DNA of 64,000 nt. It comes from Terfezia claveryi. Taxonomy: Eukaryota; Ascomycota; Pezizomycetes; Pezizales; Pezizaceae. Positions 1 to 12,100 of the stretch are shown here, piece after piece. The DNA is taken from NCBI GenBank assembly GCA_015179025.1, contig WHUX01000093.1, positions 1-64,000 of the forward strand. Direction: 5' to 3'. The notes below the pieces were generated by a model. It searched no databases. It was not told the origin of the DNA and was given only the letters and a program-made list of their open reading frames with translations. The translations under genes and the position numbers were made by a program. Positions within the stretch are counted from its first letter, which is position 1, and the number at the start of each line of letters is the position of its first letter.

Positions 1-393
1 CCTAGTCTGGTTGCGGAATACCCCTCCCGCAGCCAGACTACCCGATATGGTATCATACAGGGGACCCCCAGGGTAGTCTCGATCAGACCCTCGTACGAAC
101 CCCAGAGACTACCGGTACCAGGGTAGGGTCATGAATGGTCTACATATTTCATGACGCCAAGCAGGGGTTTCAATCAAGCGATGGACGCGTTTCTGCGATT
201 TAATTGCTTATCGGCCGGCACAACATTCCCCACAAGGCCCGGAGTCGAGTCGCGTCCTCCGCGCCCCACCCTCCCCGCCCCCAACCTTCGTACTGGAACA
301 TAACAACGTTCGCTGACCTGGGACTCTGAGCAACAAACAGCTCAAGTTTCCAGCAGTTTGAATTGGTAATGCCGGCGTAGAGATCTTGCACTA
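1..393. repeat. Upstream of RecQ: two short hairpin repeats
   Basis: No gene is seen before the RecQ start. Positions 3-40 form an imperfect hairpin: TAGTCTGGTTGCGG at 3-16 pairs with the inverse of CCCGCAGCCAGACTA at 26-40. A second hairpin has GGTAGTCTC at 72-80 and GAGACTACC at 105-113. The TAGTCTGG core recurs elsewhere in the window (20.8-21.1, 22.8, 25.0, 27.4-27.6 and 60.4-60.6 kb), so these look like copies of short dispersed elements. The RecQ promoter must lie in the rest of this stretch; no clear TATA box was seen. Confidence 0.6.
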
Positions 394-3300
394 ATGAAGA
401 ACAACCTTGCTCCATATCTTTCCTGGTTACTCGAAGAACGTCCCTTCGCTGTGCCCTCCCGGGGAGATGATCCCATAACTACAACACTATTACCCCCGAT
501 CAAAAGTACCTCCACTGCAGCTTCTGACCCTGCTGCAGTACCCTCCTTTTTTAAAGCCAGCAATCCGTCAGGAGGAAAACGGGCTACATTCGCTGAACCT
601 TTCCCTGTACAACAGGGTAGTTTCCAACCACCCTATAAACAGCGAAATCAATCGGCAGGCATCTGGGGTGAGGGGTCATCAGAAATTCATAAGGCCCGAT
701 TCGATCAAGACGAGGAGGACATGGCAAGGTTACGGATTGAACCCACTCCAAAGCGGCCGAAACTTAGTAGTGCTGTACAAACACCGAGAACAACCAATTC
801 GTCAGCTACGTCCGAGGCACCAGCTGTTACACCAGCAGTCAGACCATCAAACAAAAGCAAAGATGTAAATCCTTATGGTAGTTATATATCCTGCGTACAT
901 CCTACAACATGCTATCACAATCTAGAGTCCTGATCGCAATATGCAGATACCCCAGCTCTCACCAACCGCACACCTGCAATCGCCAAATCTGTTAGGAGAA
1001 CACCAGCAGTTATTCCCGAGAATGCTCTTACTATCGACCTCACCTCGGATGATCCAGACCCCTTCAATGATATGTTGGAGAGTCAAACCAGGAAACAGCA
1101 ACCGAAAGGTGGGCTACCATGTCGTTCTACTTCACACAGTACCTTGGAGAGAGAGCAGACCCCATCGAGAAAAATTGCATCAAGACCTACAGGAAGCAAG
1201 TTAAAAAGAAAGAGCGAGGAGATGGATCTTCCATATGGGGATGACCCAGGACCCCGGGAATTAACCAGAGATCTGGCACCCAAGAGATTAAGACAAGGGA
1301 CGCCGCAACTATCGCTGTCAGCGTTCAGGCAGTCTAGGGAATCGACACCAGTCCATGTTCTTTCCGCTCTGCAACGGTCTTTCACACTCTCACCTCGGCC
1401 TTCCCAGCGCTTACTCCCAGGAGGAAATGTAACAATGCGAGGTGGCTCACGCTCACCATCGAAGCTCTCCACAACTGCTACAGGAGGAGTGATAGGGTCT
1501 TACAGCCTCGATAGTACAACTTCACGCCGGCATGCTATCTCCGGAGGAATTACGGAGGAGGATAGTGATGAAGAACCTGTACCAAACCGGATCACAAGAC
1601 ATCTAGGTCTGGTAAAAAGTGCTAGTTTTGGCTTAGAAGCTATGATGTCCTCTTCTCGGCCGGCTGCTATCGGGCGTGAACCTTCCCCGAGCAAATCCAG
1701 AGCTGTCTCGGTTGCAATTGACTCGTCATCTACTGATAGTTCAGGGAAAGCCTTTCGGGTAACAAGCCCTAGCCCATCTCCGGCTAAGCGCAGTAAAAGG
1801 CGGCTCAGGAAGGTTGTTCCTTGTTCGGAGGATGAAGCTGAAGATGATGAAGGTGAGGAGGGTGAGGAGGGGCTTGGAAAAGAGAAAAGTAAAGGGAGTG
1901 GAGGATTTGGGGAGCTTGAGGAGGAGGAGGAGGAGGAGAAGAAGGAGGAGGAGGAGGAGGAGGAGAAGGAGGAGGAGGAGAAGGAGGAGGAGGAGAAGGA
2001 CATTGAAGAAGATGAAGATAATGAGGAGCAGGAGGCTGCTGGGGGTGACTCCGGCAGTGACTATGGGGACGATATCACTCTGGATAATCTTCCGTTTGGT
2101 GTTAACACCGGGGGAAAGAAGCTAGAAAAGGTATCACCTAGGAAGGTAAGGGAGAAGGATTCCCCACCGAAGATCATACCATCCCGCCAGGAGCTCCCTC
2201 CAGTTTCCAAGATTCCGCCATTGAGTTTTCCAGATAGTACGAGGCGTGAGGCAGCCATTGCCTCGCGTATTAACTCTCCAAGTAAGGATCTTATGGACGA
2301 TTCTGAAGACATATCCAAAATGCCGCTTCTTCAACTCAAGGATCTACTTTCGGAACTTCGAGGCGAGGCGCATGCATTGGCCAACAGGGTAATAGAGGCA
2401 ATGATAGCGGGAAGGGAGTTTGCTGCCGTACTGACAGAGAAAAAGCAAGTTGAGGCTCAACTGACTATAGTCGAGCGTATGCTTGGAAAGCGGGGGACAG
2501 GAGCGGGATCTAAGAGTCACTGTAATAGTAGGTTCGGTGAAACCCCAAATAGAGCATATGTGGCAATTTCGGCAACCCAGCATCTGATTATGGATACCCC
2601 TACGCGACGGAAGAGAGGGTACGAGGGACTGGAGCCCAATGCTCTGGGTGACCAACCAACAAGATTTGGTGTACATTCTACTGCAATCATCCATGAGACA
2701 CAGTTTGTTCCTGATAGCCCAAAGAAGAAAGAAGTGATGCCATCCGGGCCGCAGTCTCCAGTCAAAGCTTTACCTCCTGTGCCTGAAGGGACACTGTCTG
2801 ACATCAATAACTTCTTTGGCTGCAATAGGGATGTGCCTGCAAGTAGGCAACAGAGTACTACCCGCGACTTTAAGACGAATAGTCAGGTGGCAATCTGGAA
2901 AACACCTTCCCCGCAGAAGAAGGGGAAATCAAAAGTCTGCACTAAGGGTCCCAAGCTTGATGATGAGGGGCCGTCCTTCGTTGGCGGGGCTTCAGTTAAT
3001 CAGAATCGCGGACCATATGGACTGGATTCCCTTAAGCCGCCAGATGAACCACCACCACCGGTGTTATATGAGGATTCAATGGATGATGATGACGATAATC
3101 CATTTGCTGACCAGTCCAATCGGCAGAGCAATGTCGGAAGTAAACTGCCGATACCAGCTTTACAGGATGATGAACACTATGGGAGTGACTTCGACATTGC
3201 AGATATCGAAGAATATAGCCCGTCACCTCAACCACCCCCCTCACCTAAAGCTCCAATTACTTCAAAGAGGCCTGTTGTGCAGGTTGATGATGATGGTGAC

Positions 3301-6300
3301 AGAGGATTTTCACAGCCGACACTTCCCAAGGCTACTAAAAGTGCCATCAGGCACCCTCTTATGGACACCAGTGGGAATCGATCACCTCCAGCTAAGAAGA
3401 CAACCAAAGTAGCTGCCCCTCTACCAAGGGAACATCTGAAAAAGCATCAAAAATTTGCACAGGTAGCGGCAGAAGTTACATTAGGCAGCCCAGGGATGCA
3501 ACATAGATGGTCAGCAGATGTCCTAAATGCATTGCATAAAACGTTCAATTTGAAGGGTTTCCGCAATAATCAACTGGAAGCCATCAATGCTTCTCTTAGT
3601 GGGAAGGATGTCTTTGTTTTGATGCCAACGGGAGGAGGGAAGTCGCTTATTTACCAGCTACCGTCAATTATTCACTCTGGCAAGACTAGAGGAGTCACGG
3701 TGGTGGTATCGCCATTGCTGAGTTTAATGCAGGATCAAGTCGACCACTTGGCGGATCTGGGAATCATGGCTATCAATTTAAATGGTGACTGTACCCCGAC
3801 ACAGAAGAGGATGGCATTCGAACAACTCAGATCAGACAGCGTGGAAGATGTCATACAACTCCTCTACATCACACCAGAGATGTTGGCCAAGAATGAGGCT
3901 ATGGTCAACGCTTTGGGGAGATTAAATGACAGAGGGAAGCTTGCACGACTTGTTGTTGACGAGGCACATTGTGTTAGTCAATGGGGCCATGATTTCCGAC
4001 CGGACTATAAGACCATTGGCACCCTTAGGGACAAGCTACCCCGATTACCACTTATGGCGTTAACGGCAACTGCTACCAAAGAAGTTAGAGAAGATGTTAT
4101 ACACAATTTGAAAATGCAGGGGTGTGAGACCTTTACCCAGAGTTTCAACCGTCCGAACTTAACGTATATTGTACGCCCAAAGGTCAAAGGCTTAGTAGAT
4201 GAAATCACGAATATTATACAGAAGGATTATCCTGACAAAACTGGCATCATATACTGTCTCTCTAAGGCTTCTTGCGAGCAAGTTGCTGAGAAATTGAGAG
4301 AAGCTCGAATAAACGCGCAACATTATCATGCGGGAATGAACCCGCCAGAACGTATCAAGATTCAAAAGGACTGGCAAGCGAGGAAGGTCAAGGTCATAGT
4401 GGCTACGATTGCCTTTGGCATGGGTATTGACAAAGCTGATGTGCGGTTTGTCATACATCATACTCTACCAAAGAGTTTGGAGGGATACTATCAGGAAACA
4501 GGCCGTGCTGGCCGTGATGGCAAGATTTCAGGATGCTACCTCTTTTACTCCTACAAGGATACACAGTCTCTGTATCGCATGATCAATGATGGTGAAGGGG
4601 ACTGGCAGCAGAAGCAGCGTCAAAGGGCAATGCTCCGCAATGTTGTGCAGTACTGCGAAAATAAACACGACTGTAGAAGGAAGCAGGTGCTTGCATACTT
4701 CAATGAGATATTTTCTGAGAAAGACTGCAACAGGACATGTGATAACTGCTCCTCGGGGATAGCCTATTTTACGATAGATGTGACTACAGAAGCAGTAAAG
4801 GCGCTGAATCTTGTGAATGACCTCCAGAGTTCGAAAGTCACGTTATTACACTGCGTGGATGTCTTTAGGGGAAGCACAATCAAGAAGATAATTGACATGG
4901 GCCATAATCATCTTGATGGGTATGGAGAGGGGAAGTATTTCCAGAGGGGTGATTGTGAGAGGCTCTTTCACTTGCTCGTATCAAGGGAGGGTATCAGAGA
5001 AGAAAATGAAATAAGGGGAGGATTTCCTTGTTCTTACGCCGTTGTAAGTGTTTACCAACTTTCCTTATATTGCTTGAAGCTGATCCGCAGCAGGTTGGCC
5101 CTAAGTTTAGGGATTTCATCGCTGGCAGAAGCCACCTTGAAATGACTTTCGAAGAGGACTCCCCCACTCTGAAAAAACTCCAGGCCACCTCCTCACGGAC
5201 TGTCTCTTATCCAAAGAGAGCTGGAACGCCTCAAACTCTCACGAATTTCTCTCAGAATGTGGCATCCACGAATGTCTCATCCCCCATTCTTGCCACTACC
5301 AAATCTCGTACTAAACGAACAGTCACAAGTCGTACAGGAGTTTCCGGCTGTCACCGTGTACAGCGTGATTCTTGTGATGATGTTGACGAGGAGGATGAAT
5401 TTGTACCTCTTGCAGAGGATGGTCCAAGTCCACAGTATGACTCGCTCGGGATGCCAAATGTTCGCCGACGTGGTGCGACACGCAAAACCCCAGCAAATAG
5501 TGTGGGGACCCCAATTACGGAAGATCCGGCGATGTCCGACCTAAATGAGTATGAGAAGGATATCGTATATAGGTTCTTGGAAGAAGCGAAGAAGTTACGG
5601 GGTGATATTGCAAATAAGAAGGGGCTGCGGAATGAGTCTATCTTCACAGACACAATATTGAGAAAGATTGGCATGGATTTACCTACAAGTAAGTTTATCT
5701 ATTTACAGCAAGTAGGTTGAAAGGAGTAATGCTAATAAATATGATACAGGGATGATTGACCTTAAAAATATTCCTGGTGTTCCTCCTGAACATGCTGATA
5801 GGTATGGCCAGCAATTTATTAATCTCGCTCGGAAGTACAGCGACGAGAAAGACCGGAACATGTCTGGGGCTGATGGAGCATCCCCCCCTCCCCAACCTGC
5901 CAGTAAAGCACAGTCAAGCTATTTCAAGACGAAGGACTGGGACGTCGTCGAAATCGAGTCTAGTGACGAAGAAAGTCCAACGTTAAATGATGAAGATAGA
6001 TTCATTGACGACGATGATGAGTATGATGAGGATTGGAACGAGGAAGCCTTTGAAGCTGTGGCTGCATCGAGTGGCTATTTTCGTGGTGCTGTTACTAAGT
6101 CTCAGGCTGGGCCTTCGCCGACAAGATCCCAGGCGGCGAAGAGACTCACTGGGAAACAGTTGGAGTGGAAAATGCAGTTTGAAAGTCAGGCAACGCAGGC
6201 TGCGGCGCCGAGGGAACCTTCGGCGGCGGGGGGGTCATCGAAGTCTGGTGCGAAGGCGGTTACTGGGGGAGGGCCGAGTGGCGGTGCGGCATTGGGGGGG

Positions 6301-6567
6301 GCGCGTTGGGGAAAGAAGGTTTTTGGGAAGAGGAGAAGTAGTGGCACGGTGGGCGCGAGTAGAATCAAGAGTGCAGCGAGCGCCGCGGGGGGGAGTAAAA
6401 TCAAGGGCGCAACGGGGGAGGGAAGGAGTAAAGCCTCTGGGGGAGGCAATAGGAGTGGTGCTGGTGGTAGTGGCAGTGGAGCTGGTGCACGCAGTGGAGG
6501 GGGAGGGGCAAGGGGAGGAGGGAGTGGGGCAATCAGGCCTATGGGGGTGAATTTCTTTAGTCGATGA
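394..6567 (+). CDS. SGS1: RecQ-family ATP-dependent DNA helicase (BLM/Sgs1 type)
   Basis: A 3'-5' DNA helicase of the Sgs1/BLM type, which in fungi acts in the nucleus with Top3-Rmi1 on recombination intermediates. Exons: 394-877, 947-5043, 5091-5688, 5750-6567. They join in frame to 1998 aa. An acceptor at 5094 instead of 5091 would remove one residue. Helicase motifs run from about residue 1030 to 1380: Walker A TGGGKS near 1056, DEAH in VVDEAHCVSQWG near 1165, LTATAT, and QETGRAGRDG. A four-cysteine zinc-binding region lies near 1396-1430 (QYCENKHDC, then CNRTCDNC). An RQC winged-helix region follows, then an HRDC domain near 1680-1750. The long N-terminal region is disordered, with a polyglutamate tract near residues 485-525. 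The tail is Gly/Ser/Arg-rich and ends GVNFFSR. Unlike yeast Sgs1 (about 1450 aa) it is long, but fungal orthologues vary here. The first ATG is used because it opens the frame 5' of intron 1. Confidence 0.93.
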
Positions 6568-7212
6568 TTGTACCATTTTACTTTACATCTTTGACAATTT
6601 GGCAGTCCAAGGGGCGGTGACCTGTTTGTAATACTGTTTATTCATGCTGTGGCATTTCTTTTTGGGTATCATTTTTCCTCCCAGCTGGTTTTTCTTTATG
6701 ATTGTCCTTCATTGGGGTGTCTGGGTGCTGGCTGGTAAATACGCTCAATTTTTGCTTTTTGCTGGTATATGTTTGCATATTTGGTTGGCTGGGTGAATTT
6801 GGTTGAGATTTTGTACATATTTATATAAATACCCAATAATATGTTTGATAGAGTGAATGGAAGTTTGTTCAGTTGCTTCAGTTGCGGACTGTTGAGTGGC
6901 GGATTACCCTGAATCGACTTTCTAACTGAGAGAAATCTCTCACAGCTACTGCCCAACCATAGGAAAATGTTATAAAAGATCATATTTTACTAATTTTCAG
7001 ATAATTGCGTTCACCCACAACCTTTCCTATCCTTACCATCAAAGATAAGTCATAGCAACCACGATATCACTACCTGAATGCAACTAATAGCAGATCCTCA
7101 TAAACTGTCAAATTTCATTTCAAAGATGAGCCAGCTGGCTAACAAAGAGCAAGGCTCCAAATTCCTCAGACATCAACTCTCAGTGCCGTGATATAAAGCA
7201 CCACGTTCTAGC
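6568..7212. other. Convergent 3' intergenic region between RecQ and PUP1
   Basis: The stretch is AT-rich and lies between two gene 3' ends that face each other. It should hold both terminator/polyadenylation regions. No coding sequence, RNA gene or repeat was recognised. Confidence 0.5.
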
Positions 7213-8343
7213 CTATGCATCAACTTCCATAGCATCCCCCTCCACTGTCCCCTTCCCAGTCATATCCACAATAGTAATATACTTCCTCAACTCCGCCCTC
7301 GAGATCATCTGCTCCTTCAAGACGGCTGTAGTTCCGCGTGGGAACCTATAGCTCTGTTCCTTTGGTACACGCTCGTTGGGGGTGATGAGGTTGCGCTTTA
7401 GTGTTGTCTGTAGTAGGAGGGATCATGTTAGCTTTGTCTCACTAGAGAAAAACAAATAAAAATTCCGTGGGTGGTAGAGCGTTACCTTCTCCGCGGTAAT
7501 AATACAAACATCTACATTACTCCCCGACCCCAAATCGTTGAAAATGCCCGCCAAAATCGCTTCCCCGCACAGCTTAACTGCATCATCCTGCGTCAAGTTT
7601 TTCTGCCACTGCGACTCAAATACAGACATAGCCGCTAGAGAACCAGAGCCCATAGTGACATATGGAAGCTTATCTGTAGACCCGTGGGCGTGCACAGTGA
7701 AAAGGTTGGTTCCGGTAGGGTCTACACCGGCTACGACAAGGTATGCCCCGAGGTGGCCTTGGTGTCGGAAGAGGTGTTGTTTAAGGAGGGTCATGCAGGT
7801 GACAACACGTGGTTTACGACCGGTGGAGAGGGAGTGAAGCTCGAGTTGAGAGGAGATGAGGGCGGTGACAAATTCGGTACTGGAAGGAGTGGGAGGGTTA
7901 ATATTAGGTTGGTATATGTGGAAGGGGAGGAGATATCGAACTCAGCAGCTGTTCCGGCACCTATTGAGGACTTGTCAGCAAACTTGTCCCTTTGGCTCAC
8001 CCGTCCAATAGATTCTCAGGATCAACATACCCGCACACCAGATGTTCGGTGTGATATAATGTAGCTTCTCACAATTCTTATCCGCTACTATCTCGCCACT
8101 TGTAGCTCTTGTATCTACGTATCCAAGCACCTCATCAGCACCACTGTCCCACTCCCAGGTCCACCAGTAACCTCAATCCCCTTCTCCCATTCAGAATCCC
8201 AACTAACCGGCCGCAATCACCACCCCTCCATCAAAAATACACCCCACAATCGTCGTTCCGGTACTCGTAGCCTGTGGTTGAGGGAACCCTTGTTTCTGCA
8301 ACGCTGCATTACGAGCATAGTTTGAGAAGTCAAATCCGCCCAT
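7213..8343 (-). CDS. PUP1: 20S proteasome subunit beta2 (trypsin-like catalytic subunit)
   Basis: Catalytic beta2 subunit of the 20S core, an N-terminal-threonine protease cleaving after basic residues. Exons on the minus strand: 8343-8208, 8114-8031, 7960-7942, 7879-7486 and 7407-7213, total 275 aa. The third exon is only 19 nt and encodes GAGTAA before the split Asp codon. The propeptide is short; TSTG precedes mature TTIVG, so the catalytic threonine is residue 30. Family signatures are [38 protein letters not shown] and [15 protein letters not shown]. The frame is open further upstream (to 8415), but the start at MGGFDFSNY matches fungal beta2 proteins, so the longer start was rejected. 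DOP1 lies upstream on the same strand, with PRE2 (beta5) beyond it. RecQ converges from the other side. Confidence 0.93.
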
Positions 8344-9180
8344 GTTTAGTATATTCCACAGCCTATTGATATAATTAACGAATGCTCCGGTTGGTGTAGT
8401 GATGGCTGGGAGCACGTGTTTGGTGAGATGTGGGATATGGTGGGGGGTCGTCAGCGAGACAGGTGGGGTGGTCCCTGGTTACTAAGCCAGGTGAGCTTCT
8501 GGGGGGTCACGTGGGAAGGCTTTACGAAGGTTCTAACTCAACTAGAACAATTTTGTGTAATCAGAGAGAGGAGGCTTAATTCTTCTCTAAGGAATGTCTC
8601 CTACCTCCCACTAGGGATTGGCTCCTCCAACCCCACCACGGACATCAACCTCCAACAATCTCTCTTCCTCCTCTAGAGACTCAAGAGACTCATTTGCAAC
8701 TGATTACGACTAGAATCCCAAAGTTAAGGAAGAAACATAGCCACGGATTGCTCCGGGGCGCGGAAGAAGGTCAAATAGGCGGCTGCTATACTCGCTGGTG
8801 CTGGTGGCATCATTTGTCGTTAGTGGGTTTTTCCCAGGGTGATTCGGTTTATTATAGAGTTGCGAGTGGATTGGATGGTGACGATTCGATGTATAACTCC
8901 TACAAAGGAAAATACAGAACTTAGCAGAGTAGCTGATGGTGTGAGTGGTAGAGAAAGGGGGTTACCATCAATAGAGCTTTTGGGATTGAAAATTGGAGCC
9001 CGAATAGCGAGGAGCATTGTGGCATGAAGCGAAAGCAACCAGAAACGGTGGATCAAGTCAATAACCCCAAATCAACGAATTATTTATATACACAATCAAA
9101 ATAACAATCCTCTCACTGAATTACGATATAAGGCGCCTCCCTTTCATCTAATCCACACGGCACCTAACTCACAGTGCTGC
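8344..9180. other. Intergenic region between PUP1 start and DOP1 3' end
   Basis: This region contains the PUP1 promoter (minus strand) and the DOP1 3' end. Several short open frames occur on both strands, but none resembles a known family or has convincing splice structure. No copy of the GGTGGCAAA proteasome control element known from yeast was seen near PUP1. Confidence 0.4.
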
Positions 9181-12100
9181 TCATCCCCCCCAGACTCCAA
9201 CATCCTCAAATAAATCTGCTAAAAACATATCTTCACACGCAACCATGTCTGGCACTCCCATTGAGTACGTGCTCTCATACGCATACAAGCTTAGATTCCT
9301 GAAGAATGGCCGCAGTATCTGTTGCATGATCTGTCCATCAGTGACCGGGAGATTAGCCGTGCTTCCAGTAGACACTGAGGCTGCAGCCACCGCCGCTCTC
9401 TCAAGGTCCCGAACACTCTCGTGGAATAGCCATGGACGTTTCGTGGTCCCAGGTGTCACTGTTAACTCCGGAATACCCCTGTTTTGTAATTGTTGTGATG
9501 CCACCCTGCTAGTAGATAGCACAGACGTTGATGATGTGGTAGTGGTTCCTGTTGTAGTGCTGGTAGAGAAACTGGCGATGTGGTCTGTCAGAGCCGTAGG
9601 ATACCAGTTTGGCGGATGATAGACTGCCTCGATGGTATCTGTAATGAACAACCACTCCGATAGCTGGAACTCATCGGGGGCAATGACAAGAAGTGTGTCC
9701 AGCAGTTTACATGCATGTAGTAAGGAAAACTCTGTGTAATCTGAATCCTCTTCTGGTAGCAAGGAGGAGAGTGCAGATTGAAGCTCGGTGTTGATGAGAG
9801 GCCAAAAAGAATTGAGATGAATCGGTGACATGCGGAGAATGAGTGCTCTTAGGACAAGGTAGACATCAGCACGAGTGACTGATGATGGCGAAGTCACAGA
9901 TGTCGCATTTAGTAACTCCACAATAGTATCCTCAATCTCTTTCAGATTTATGACAAAATTATCTGTGTCGGCTGCAAATATCAAGCATGCTATTCTGCGG
10001 AGGTTCAGTTGGGTCTTGCGGTCCGCTTCTATTCTTGCCGAAGTAGCACCTACGCCAAACAAAACCCCCGCAGTAGTAGGAGGTGTGATTTTTTGAAGCA
10101 AATCCGTTAACCTGTCCCTGTCTCCGAGAATCCATTGTCGGAGTAAGGGTACCCAGTGCTTCTTGATTAAAGGTACAGAGAACGAAAAAAATCTTGGATC
10201 GTTGAATGCATCTGAGAGGTCTTTTTTCCAGACCTTTTGAGAGTTCGGTATTCGAGTAAGTTGATAGAATAAATCTAGAAGGCCGGAAAAAATATTTTGA
10301 GGGAATGCTTTGGATCGAAACATTGGCCCGATCAAGCTTGTTGAAATAGTTGAGGCAGCTGCAAGCACTCGTTCTTGCTCAAGAAGAACCTTTCTTAGCT
10401 GTGGCGCCACTAGGGCGAGGATATCTACGAGATTATCCCCTGGCTTTACACGAGCCAAATCACCCTTTCTATCCCCACCCATCTCTTTTTCAATAGGGGT
10501 AATTGGCTCTATCACGTTTGTGTTAACAGGACGAACAGTGAAGACGGCGGTGAGAAGTCGTAAGAATAAATCCTAGGGAAGTTAGACTTGTGTTATTAAA
10601 GCTCACAGGGTAGCTAGTGCATACTCCTAATTCCTTCCGCATCTTCTTTTGCTCACCAAAGTTGGTATTGTCCACTTTCTCCCCTAATATGGATATGAAG
10701 TGGAGTAAGCTTGGGAGAGACTGACGATGAGGGAAAGGGTTGGCGAGGACATCTCTCAAGAAAGCCATGCAATCCGTCCATATCTCATCCATTGCATCAT
10801 CTTCCAAGGACAGAGCATATTGCACTAAAAATACTACTATATCAAGGTCGTTTATTTCCGCAGTTAGTGTGGACTTGCGGAATGGCTCAAGGCCAGAAGG
10901 GTTAGTCCGGCTATAGATAGCATTAAAGATTGCCGGAACAGTGAATTTCGGCCGAGAACCATCAAGCACGTTGACCAGTTTGAAGACCGAATCGGCACGC
11001 GAGGTATCCGTCTTACCTAAACCAACCCAGAGTTGGATGAGGGTTTCCAGACATTCCAAAGTCTCCGCTGCGAACATATGTTCCAGTATTCGCCTCGACC
11101 TCGCACGAAGCTTCATAGATGTGTACCCGAATGACCCAAGAGACGATGGATCAAGGGTTGAGCTATTTTCGTTGTCACCCCAAGACCATATACTATAACA
11201 AATCTGGACAGTGTCTTGAAAACAAAGCAGAACGGTTAGTCGATTGTTGGCGGCAGCATTCCTTGCCTGTGGTGTTTCCTGAGCAAAAACCCCAGAAACC
11301 ATATTCCCAAAGAATCCTGTCCCCTCGTTAGGAGTTTTGGGATTGGGAATCTTAACCTCTTCAGTCATAAGCTTATCATGCGCAGTCGCAAGTATCTGCT
11401 CCAGCCCATTCAGTAATGACACAAGGGTATATTCAGATGAAGCAATAAGGCTCGTAACACTCTCAGTATAGAGAGACTTCAGAATGTCAAAGTTCTTTCG
11501 TATTTGTTCAACAACACACTCAACTAAGGGCATTAGGATCTGGAAAATGACTTGTGATAAGAGAGGGAGGCATTCTGCAAGGAAACCGACCCAGCTATCT
11601 AACACCAGTCGGCTGCTGGGTGAGGAAAATCCACCAATCAAGCATTTCACTAACTGTGCTGGTGGTATGGGCTGGGGGGCCGGGTTAGGTCTTTCTGCAT
11701 CGCCCAATGACAGCGAAAGCCTTGTGCTCTTAGGACCAGGCTCTAGTGACGACCGTCTCGCGTTGTTTAAAGGCGACCCAGAGCGTAACAAACTTAATTT
11801 TAGGGCCGCAAAAAGGACGTCTAAAAGGGACACTTGAACGTAGGTATCGGGGCTGTTGAGCAGTGATATTAACCTCGCAATCAATATATTTTCAAGTTGC
11901 ATACTGGCTAGAGACTCGGCAGCAGGGCTGAGCAGGATTTGATGAAGTACCGAAAGAGCCGTCCTGTGGAGCTTTGAGACTGTATGAAAGCTGCGGGGGT
12001 CTTGCCCCTCCCCGTCAATTGCCGCTATAAGTAATTTCACAAGAGCATCCTGCACAATTGGGTCTTCATCTAGTCCATCTTCAAGCTGTCAGTAATCCGA

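Noticed and set aside
1500..2003. 167-aa poly-Ser minus-strand frame inside RecQ
   Set aside because: It is the antisense shadow of the polyglutamate tract.
8203..8415. Longer PUP1 start (MLPAITTPTG...)
   Set aside because: Fungal beta2 proteins start at M-x-GFDFSNY; the upstream residues have no family counterpart.
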